From positions 23,255,106-23,319,105 of the forward strand of contig NC_079208.1 in NCBI RefSeq assembly GCF_026745355.1: a stretch of DNA of 64,000 nucleotides, given 5' to 3'. The DNA is from Beta vulgaris subsp. vulgaris. Lineage: Eukaryota > Streptophyta > Magnoliopsida > Caryophyllales > Amaranthaceae. Position 1 is the first letter of the stretch; each line of letters opens with the position of its first letter. Positions 56,741-64,000 of this stretch are shown in pieces. Below the pieces are notes generated by a model, which was not told where the DNA came from, made no database searches, and was given only the letters and a program-made list of their open reading frames with translations. The position numbers and the translations under genes were made by a program.

Positions 56741-57099
56741 TAATTTCATGGCAATAAATATACCTTTCATCACAAATTTAGCCATCAAATTTTGTTATTC
56801 TATATAAGAGTATATTAAACATAATACATATTGACAGTAGGGTATATATGGTCCATTTTTGTTAAAATACTTTAATATTTTTTATAGAAATGTTGAGTTT
56901 TTTTCGAAAAAAAAGTATTTAACAACCAACTAGGAACGCATAAATCTATCTATAAACCTTTTAAGTAAATAAATTTGTTGTAAATCTATTAACTTATTAA
57001 TTCTTCTTTATATTTATTTTCAAATTAACTTATTAAACACATATTTAAGCATATATGATTCATTATTTGTTTCTTTCTTAAAACGTAAAATTTAGATCA

Positions 57100-58804
57100 A
57101 TTTTTTTTGCAATTCCCAAAATATTGGCGCTAAGCCGCTAATGATATACGCTTATGGCGGTAGAAAGAATTTTGGAATAGTTCTAAACCTACTCGCCTAC
57201 TCGGTTTTGGCTGAAGTATTCCTCTCACACATCTATCTAATTTAACTCTATTCTTCTCATCTTCAAAACCGCCATTAATTCTCACACCATCACAACAGAT
57301 TCTTCCATTGTAATTCACGCAATTTGACAATTGGACTTCTCCCTCACACCATCGTTGGTAAGATTGCAATTCAATCGGTTGGCTTTTACGAATTTGTATT
57401 CTTTGCAATTCAACCGTTCTTGTTTGACTGTCGTTTATTTGATAATTGAAATCTTCTCAGACATTTGTTCCAAAGAGAATAGAAGACGAAGAAGTGAAGA
57501 ACCCTTCCTTACCCATCTTTACGGAGATAAAAACCGGTATGTAAAATACGAAAAAGAATTTCTTAGTTGTTTGAGTTTGTGACGTTTACTATATTATCAA
57601 AAAAATTCGAAGAATTCTTCAGGTGGAAAGTTGTGGTGATATTATGGTGGATTTCTTATGGTTTCCTTTAGAAGACAATTAGATTTCCATTGGGAATTGA
57701 GAATCTCGAAAATGTTTAATAGAGAAGGAAAAAATGATATGTCATTGATCGGCTCCGGATTCGTACTTACTAAGCAAACCATAGATTGATAATCTGTCGA
57801 ATTGATTTCTTATGCTTTCACTGTATATGAATTCTGTCTTAGTTGTGTTTAATTTGTTCTTTAAGCAAATGAATCACTTCTGAAATTATCGAATTGTTAT
57901 GTAAAATATTCAATATATCCCGATTAAGCGCAATACTGAGAGTTATTTGATTATTTCCTAGTTTTTTTATAAGTTTTCTGTTGGCTTTGTGCTTGCTTTG
58001 TGCTTGTTGGGCTTTTCTGCCGTCATTGATCACAAAAGAAAAAAAGATAGGGAGTTAACATAACTTCTTAAAAAAAAATCTGATTTGAGGTCATAATTTG
58101 TGATAATTGGGAGGTTATCAGTGTTGCAACTTGGGGCTGTTTTTAGGGACTGATTTTTATAGATTTTGTAGCTTTGGCACTATTTTAGTGGTGTTATAGG
58201 ACTGCAAGAACTGCTGTATTTACTGAGGTTTTAACGCTGATTTATGACTTGTTTTGGGTTTGTTTGTGTGTCGTTTCTACAGCTAGTTGCTGCTGTCTTT
58301 TCTGGTGTTTTGTTTCTACAAGCTTAGACTTTAGGCGGGTCATGGCGGACCATGAATCGAACTTTAGAAGTTACTGCGTGATTTGATACTTTTGCTATCT
58401 CCTAGTTGTCTTACTTTCTTATTTTGTTTTCATTCTATTGTTTCCATAATCTGAAATTCTATTACTCTTGTTGCACCTACCGATTTTATCTTTGCCATCT
58501 AGTTTGAGTTTCCTGTGTGCTTGCTTGAAGTTGGTATTTGAGATTGTGTATTTAAAATTCGAAACTATAATAAACAAAAGAAATACTTAGTTTCATCTGC
58601 TTTCCATATTTTAGCTGAAGCAAATCTCTCATTTTTTTTTCTACGCTTTGAGTTTGGTACTTTCCCATTACTCTATTTTTGGTTGCTTCTTTCTTTGATG
58701 TAATTGATTGTCCTAATTTCAAACTTGAACTATATATATTAGTGTTATTTCTAATTATTAAATATTTTATATTGCTTATCTTGTAGTAAGAAATCTTCTC
58801 AATC
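57100..58804 (+). promoter_or_regulatory. Leader exon and ~1.25-kb 5' UTR intron of CACTA-3
   Basis: A moderate-GC stretch (57130-57540) ends ..GATAAAAACCG|GTATGTAAAA. The next AG with coding-like sequence is TATCTTGTAG|TAAGAAATC at 58786, 19 bp before the TNP2 ATG. This is consistent with a noncoding first exon and long leader intron. Splicing is inferred. Confidence 0.4.
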
Positions 58805-60389
58805 ATGGATGATTTAGATGTCGAAAAGAAAAGATTACAATGGATGGAATTTGAAAATAGATTTGATGATTTATATGTAAATGGAGTTAATGAGTTTCTT
58901 GACTATGCTTTCAATAATTTGGCCTTAAGTAGTGACATAGGAAAAGAGGATAAAAAGGTACCTTGCCCTTGTAATCGGTGCAACAATAGTCGACATTAAA
59001 CAAGGGAAGAAATTTATAATGATTTGCTACTTAATGGCATTGTGCGAAGTTATGTTCGTTGGATTTATCATGGAGAATATAAACCCCCACTTAAAAGAAG
59101 TAGAAATGATTTAGGTGAAGGTAGTAGTGATGATATATTTAGGATGATCCATGAAAGATTTAGTCCTGTAGTCTCGAATAATGATGTAGATGACGATCTT
59201 GATGAAGAGCAACAATCAACTGAGGCCAGTCTTCCTAAGTACACTAAGGGTACGAAAGAGGCAACGATCTTTGAAAATTTGATGAGAGATGCTCACAAAA
59301 CCTTATACCCTGGTTGTGACAAGTTCTCCAAATTGTCATTTATCTTGAAGTTATTTCAAATCAAATGCATGGACGACATGACTAATAAAGCTTTTACTAG
59401 TATGCTTCAAATGTTCAAGAGTGCTTTACCCAAAGGTGCTGATATGCCATCGAATTATTATGAAGCACGAAAGATGATAACTGATCTCGGCTTCAACTAT
59501 GAGAATATAGAAGCATGTGAACACGACTGCATGCTATTTTGGAAGGAGAATGCTAATTTAGAGAAATGTTCCATTTGTGGAACAAATCGCAATAGATCTT
59601 GTCCGAAAGTCCTACGCTATTTCCCACTAAAACCAAGGTTGCAAAGGTTGTTCATGTCATCAAAAACATCGAATGACATGAGATGGCATTTTGATAAACG
59701 TGAAGATGATGGAGTCCTGAAACACCCCGCCGACAGTGAGGCATGGAAGCATTTTGATAAAGAACATACTACGTTTGCTTCAGACTCTCGTAATGTAAGG
59801 TTGGGTTTAGCTAGTGATGGGTTCAATCCATTTGGTGGGCTTAGAAGTGACTATAGTATATGGCCTGTAGTTCTTGTTGTGTATAACTTGCCTCCATGGA
59901 TGTGTATGAAACAGCCGTACAATATACTATCTTTGTTGATTCCCGGAAAAAGTGGGCCAGGCAATAACATTGATGTGTACTTGCAACCATTAATTGAGGA
60001 GCTAAAGGAGTTGTGGGAAACGGGCGATATGACTTATGATGCTTCTCAGAATGCATATTTTCATATGCATGCCGGATTTTCCAGCATATGCTAACTTGTC
60101 AGGATGGTCTACCAAGGGTTATAAGGCATGTCCTCGTTGTATGAATGAAACTAACTCCATTAGATTACCAAATCAAGGATCATGTTGTTATATGGATACT
60201 CGTCGCTTTCTTCCAACAGACCATAAGTGGAGATTTAGTAAATCTTCTAATGGGAAAATAGAAACAAGGGGTCCTCCTAAAAAGACATCTGGAACTGATA
60301 TTTTAACTCAAGTTAGGGACCTCGAAGACATGAAATTTGGAAAAAATGAAATTTCTCCAAAAAGAGATGATAACTGGAAGAGATTGTGA
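58805..60389 (+). pseudogene. TNP2 transposase of CACTA-3, interrupted
   Basis: 58805-58999 encodes the N-terminal Transpos_assoc zinc domain (FDDLYVNGVNEFLDYAF, PCPCNRCNN). An in-frame TAA at 58997 interrupts it; the same frame continues (YNDLLLNGIVRSYVRWIYHG). The TNP2 core follows: TIFENLMRDAHKTLYPGC, LSFILKLFQIKC, YYEARKMITDLGFNYENIEA, CEHDCMLFWKENANLEKCSI, PRLQRLFMSSKT, MRWHFDKREDDG, WKHFDKEHTTFASDSRNVRL, LASDGFNPFG, WPVVLVVYNLPPWMCMK. A frame change near 60060 with loss of part of the WTINDFPAY segment precedes YANLSGWSTKGYKACPRCMN. It ends at 60389, before the DUF4218/DUF4216 domains. This is the catalytic transposase of En/Spm elements; this copy is inactive. Confidence 0.92.
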
Positions 60390-60535
60390 ATTATTTTTAT
60401 ATCAAATGTGTATCTTTGGAGCGAGCCTAAGGACATGAATAAAACAGATTGGAAATACTTAGTGGATTTTTGGAGCGATGCTAAGTTTCAGGTATAAGAG
60501 ATTGTGAATTATTTTTATATCAAATGTGTATCTTT
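60378..60535 (+). repeat. 40-bp direct repeat pair
   Basis: 60378-60417 and 60496-60535 are identical over 40 bp (AAGAGATTGTGAATTATTTT...), separated by 78 bp. They bracket the join between the TNP2 remnant and the second gene. Confidence 0.93.
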
Positions 60536-61395
60536 TCTTTGAATGTTCTAACTATTTTACTTTAGGAAAAGAGCACTAAAGCTCGTAAGAGTAGGTCTTT
60601 TCAGAAGATGCCTCACTACAATGGTAGTAAAAGTTATGCTCGGCTCAAGCAAGAAATTGTAAGTAGATTTATTGATTAATTTTAACTAACTGATTTGTGC
60701 TTCATACACTTACTAGTTTTTCCATATCACTTAATGTAGAAGAAGAAAAATGGAGGGAAGTGTAGTCGACTTGATGTGATGGTTGAATCTCGTACGAGGA
60801 AATCAAAGAAGCTGGTTGATTCTGAAACTCTAGCCAAAAATATGCATGCAGTTGTAAGTTTGTGACTTGTTGAGGTGTTCTTTTCTAGATACTATATTTG
60901 ATGTTATCTAACTTATCATTATGCTAATTGTAGGATGAGATGAAGAAACTTAAGGAACAAAGAGAACAAGGGCTTAATGAAAAGACGAATGAACAAATAT
61001 TTCTAGATGTACTTGGCAAAGATACGCATGGGTATTAATGAGCTTATGGACCAGGAAAAAGCATTACAAAGCATTTTCAAGTCAAGCCTTCCCGAATTGA
61101 TCTACATCAAGAGGTGGTTGAAGCTAAAAAGACAGCTAAATAAGCAGTTCAAGAAGCAAAAAATGACGATGAGAATGCTAGAAAAGAGGTCGAGGATGCT
61201 AGAAAGGAAGCTGAAGAAGCTAGGAAAGATGCTGAGTGTGCCAAGAATGAAGCCGAAAAAACCAGGAGTGAGGTAGATCGGAAAATTGCTGCAAACAATA
61301 AGGTTTGGGAGAACAAGTTCAAGCGTATATTGCAAACTTTTGGGCTGGATACGTTTGAAGATAATGATTCCTCGAGTGATGGTTCTTCGGCTTAA
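60418..61395 (+). pseudogene. Transposase_24-like gene of CACTA-3 (TNPA-type), 5' part lost
   Basis: Exon-like blocks: 60420-60492 (WKYLVDFWSDAKFQ), 60569-60660 (KARKSRSFQKMPHYNGSKSY), 60742-60854 (SRLDVMVESRTRKSKKLVDS), 60935-61395. The order W..LV..W, then GSKS[YF]A, then L-D-V...TR is that of the plant Ptta/En/Spm Transposase_24 family. The last exon has a Glu/Lys/Ala coiled-coil (ARKEVEDARKEAEEARKDAE) and ends with an acidic Ser-rich tail (DNDSSSDGSSA, stop 61393-61395). A stop inside the last block near 61140 and loss of the start indicate decay. Confidence 0.75.
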
Positions 61396-61564
61396 AGTAA
61401 GTACTTATCTTTCATAATAATAGAAATACTAATTTTAATTATTCATGGAATGTATTCCTCCTTTATGAACCTACTTTCTTATATTTTCCTAGAGGTGATT
61501 TTAGGGTGTGATTGGTACAGGTTTAATGTTGATTCTTAAGTTTATCTAGTAGTCAAGCACAAAT

Positions 61565-61940
61565 AAGTTTTGGAGGGGCAGCAGTGAGGAAGTGTGCAGG
61601 GAGGGGAGGGGGCTGTGCAGTGTTGTGTGCAGGGGAGGGGAGGGGAGGGGAGGGGGGGGGGGGGGTGCTGTGCAGTGGGGGAAAAAGGAGCAGGAAGAGC
61701 AGTGAGGAAGTCTATTTGCACATCGTATACCTAACAGAAGGTCTATTTGCAGCAGCAAGAATTCCAATATGCATGCTGTCTATTTGCACATCGTTAACTA
61801 CATATAAATTTTTTGGAGGGGCAGCACTGAGGAAGTGTGCAGGGAGGGGAGGGGGCTGTGCAGTGCTGTGTGCAGGGGAGGGGAGGGGGTTGTGCAGTGG
61901 GAAGGGTGCAGGGGAGGGGAGGGAGTTGGCCTGTGTAACT
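61565..61940 (+). repeat. G-rich repeated block
   Basis: GGAGGGGCAGCA..GAGGAAGTGTGCAGGGAGGGGAGGGGGCTGTGCAGTG occurs at 61573 and 61817. Between and after are (GGGGA)n and a run of about 14 G at 61655-61668. The intervening 61710-61800 has repeated TCTATTTGCACATCGT. No ORF is real here. Confidence 0.9.
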
Positions 61941-61959
61941 GAGATGTGCTTGGAGATCA

Positions 61960-63657
61960 ATTTTTTTTCTGGTGTTGTGGTGCTCGTTTCCTCTTCTCCT
62001 TTATGTTTTTGTTATTGTTTTCACTACATTACTAGGATTATTTTCATTACCCACCCTCTCTGCAAAAATGGTTCTTCTTAATACTACTTTCTCTATTTTC
62101 CTGTTGAATTATTTTTCATTGCTTTATGCTTTTCTATTAGCATTTTTAAATCAAATGTTTTCACTATGACCTATGGGTCCTGTGGAAGCAGTGGCTTTGT
62201 CGGCTCCGTAAACCACTTTGATGTGAGAATGCATACATATGAAGATACCCAGATTATATCGTAGTTAGGAGACTATATTGCTGTTATTGTTGATTTAGGA
62301 AGAACTTAAAATTGCTGGTGGCTAGACGCTCGCTGCACCTGTATATTGATCCATATTTAGTACCTTCGGAGCTTTATTTATTATGTTTATTTGTTTTTCT
62401 TATAGATGCTGAGTGAATTATGTTCCTGTGGACTTCTTTTTCCAATAACAAGAAAAAGAACAAAAAATATAAAAGAAATGGAGTTTCTATTACAATTAGA
62501 GACCATGCCTAGGGACTTGATTGTTGTAGTGCATGGAGGTTTGCTGCTCAATGGCAGATCTAAATGGAATTTCTTTTGTTGATGGCGTTTCAATCCGAAA
62601 GTACAAGACAGTGGCTTGTTAAGGAGCGAGGTACTAGCCTGTGTAACCTCAATTTCAGCTTCTAGCTCTAGTTAGGCAAAGCACAACATGTTTCATCAAC
62701 AGGCTTCATTTCTTTTAGAAGAAAAACTTCCACAGCTTCTAGCTCTAGTTATATATTAGAATTTCCTTTCCTTTCATAGGGAGTTCAATAAATTTGGTTG
62801 GCTGAATGGTTATAATATGATGTGGGACTTAAGTAGCCATTTTTTTTGTTGTTGCCTACTAGGACAAGAAAACAGAGTTTCTGTTAATGAATGTGTATGA
62901 ACTTAGTGTAACTATTGTTTAAGTAGCCATTGTTTTTCCCTATTTCTACTAGGAAGTCTTCTGTTAGTTAATAACTACTGTAATTGTGCAGATGTAATCG
63001 GTTTTAAGGTGATGAAACTACGTCAGGCTTATTGTGAACTCTTAAGACTTTATTACTTATATGTCAGACTTTTCCCCTCTTGCCTCTTTGAACTGTAACA
63101 GATGTGTAAGTTGATTTGAGATATCCTTCATCATTGTAACAGATGTGTGTGAACATATACGCAATTACTTCTTCTAGAGAGGATTGAAACAAGATTTTAT
63201 GCTCTATATTATGTTTTTTTAATAAAAAATGGACCTCTTTGCGTTTGGTTGGCTTCTGCTTGAAGGAGTTGTTTAATATTCGAGTTGAGTTGCTGGCTAG
63301 ATAATATATTCGTGGACAAGAGTATTGGTGTGGTTTGATTAGTTTTTCTGAGTAAGTCTTGGAAACTTAATGACTTTCAATGTTTAAGACTAGGGTGTAT
63401 CTTGATGAAGATAGAAAATGGAGTAAAAGTAGTGGAGAAGATCCTAATACCACTTAATAGTGATTGAGCTTCTAGGAAACTCAGTTACAGAAGAATGAGT
63501 GGGAAGGATGTCAAGCCAACAGAACTATATGAAACTTTTCATCTATCTTTCTTGATTATCAATGATACTAGAATGTGTTGTTAGGTTAGTAGTTTAGTAC
63601 TGCTCTATTTATGCCTTTGATTCCAGTATTAATTATTTAGTTGTTTGCTGTTTGTAG
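61960..63657. other. Unrecognised sequence; possible intronic or UTR DNA
   Basis: No persuasive ORF. Base composition is mildly T-rich on the plus strand, as in plant introns. 62519-62531 holds a CACTA-3-like terminus. Repeated CTGTGTAAC at 61935 and 62638. Confidence 0.4.
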
Positions 63658-63703
63658 GAATGAACGACCAGAGTTCACAGCATGGCTAGCTGAAGTCAAG
63701 GAG
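63658..63703 (+). other. Exon-like 46-bp stretch
   Basis: Bounded by TTTGTAG| and |GTATAT. In one frame it reads NERPEFTAWLAEVKE, which resembles a conserved host-protein motif, but I cannot name the protein. It may be one exon of a real gene that continues outside the window. Confidence 0.25.
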
Positions 63704-64000
63704 GTATATCATCATGAACTAAGATAGTAATTTTTGCTGGGGACTGGGGAGCATGTATCTGTGTCTTGAGTCCCATTTCTATTTTTGTCTTATCTTGTTC
63801 TCTTTGTGAATATCAATTAAAATTTACATTACGACAGAACTGACTTGATGAAAAGTTCCATTAGCATAGTAAACAACTACGCCTATTATTTGGCTAACCC
63901 AATTGCTGAGCTCCCAACCGACTTGATGTCATATTATAGATACTCTGTTAGACCTAAGAGATACTGGAGGTAGTACTTCATATCTATCAGATTTCTGCAG
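63704..64000. other. No feature recognised
   Basis: Intron-like sequence after the exon-like stretch; no second exon could be identified before the window ends. Confidence 0.4.

Larger units (their letters stand above)
56417..61395 (+). mobile_element. CACTA-3: En/Spm-type transposon, 5' end to end of coding region
   Basis: Starts CACTACAACAAATCATCACT. 56430-56740 has subterminal repeats TGCCACGG / CCGTGGCA. A noncoding first exon, TNP2 and Transposase_24 genes follow. The 3' end is unresolved: GATTGTTGTAGTG at 62519-62531 matches the left terminus with one base missing, but it lacks a matching target duplication and subterminal repeats. Confidence 0.75.

Noticed and set aside
61584..62081. 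165-residue frame starting in the G-rich block
   Set aside because: Gly/Arg/Ala/Cys low-complexity translation of GGGGA repeats, with no domain.

Overview
The window is nuclear DNA of a flowering plant, most likely a eudicot. It is almost entirely a nested pile of transposable elements plus one block of plastid DNA moved into the nucleus. The signs are: plant-type LTR retrotransposons with tRNA-complementary primer sites; En/Spm (CACTA) DNA transposons whose genes carry GT..AG introns; Helitron and Stowaway remnants; and decayed copies of chloroplast genes. I see no confidently intact host gene. The species cannot be determined from the sequence.

Layout, left to right. 1-1200 is AT-rich with no gene. 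1201-10521 is bounded by diverged inverted repeats. It holds a broken LTR retroelement (LTR piece, primer site, Gag relic) into which a complete 7.0-kb CACTA element (1523-8551, TAA target duplication) has inserted. That CACTA carries a captured PPR-gene fragment, a truncated TNP2 transposase and a multi-exon Transposase_24/Ulp1-protease gene. 10522-15640 is very AT-rich, with two Stowaway MITEs and minus-strand Helitron-like ends. 15643-21680 is a gag-only, non-autonomous LTR retrotransposon (element II) whose LTRs each carry twelve copies of a 13-bp palindrome in six pairs. 21917-23856 is a small CACTA (TGA duplication). An uninterrupted relative of its target survives near 42352. 23939-24495 is an array of a ~120-bp tandem repeat.

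24500-28567 is LTR-like debris containing a 281-bp Helitron. A small Mutator-like MITE (9-bp duplication) spans 28577-40676 because an 11.7-kb Tat-type Gypsy element (III, 28778-40512) inserted inside it. Element III has two 633-bp LTRs differing at about seven positions, a heavily frameshifted gag-pol, and an apparently spliced antisense gene with its own TATA box. 40686-49594 is a second Gypsy element (IV) with a degenerate gag-pol. Its RNase H domain is split by a 1.8-kb solo LTR with a perfect CTGTT duplication, and it ends abruptly in the integrase.

49600-54790 is a mosaic nuclear plastid insertion (NUPT) joining three distant plastome regions: trnP-psaJ-rpl33-rps18, psaA-psaB, and rrn23-rrn4.5-rrn5-trnR. 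55208-56416 is a minus-strand transposon-derived ORF (Transposase_32-like) cut by a third CACTA element (56417 onward). This has a noncoding first exon, a TNP2 gene and a Transposase_24 gene joined across a 40-bp direct repeat. 61560-64000 contains G-rich repeats and mostly unrecognised sequence with one exon-like stretch.

The genes are mobile-element machinery (transposases, Gag, reverse transcriptase, integrase) and dead plastid copies; they do not form a host pathway. Relative order of events can be read from the nesting: LTR-IV-like sequence, then the MULE MITE, then element III; element IV, then the solo-LTR parent; a Gag element, then CACTA-1.
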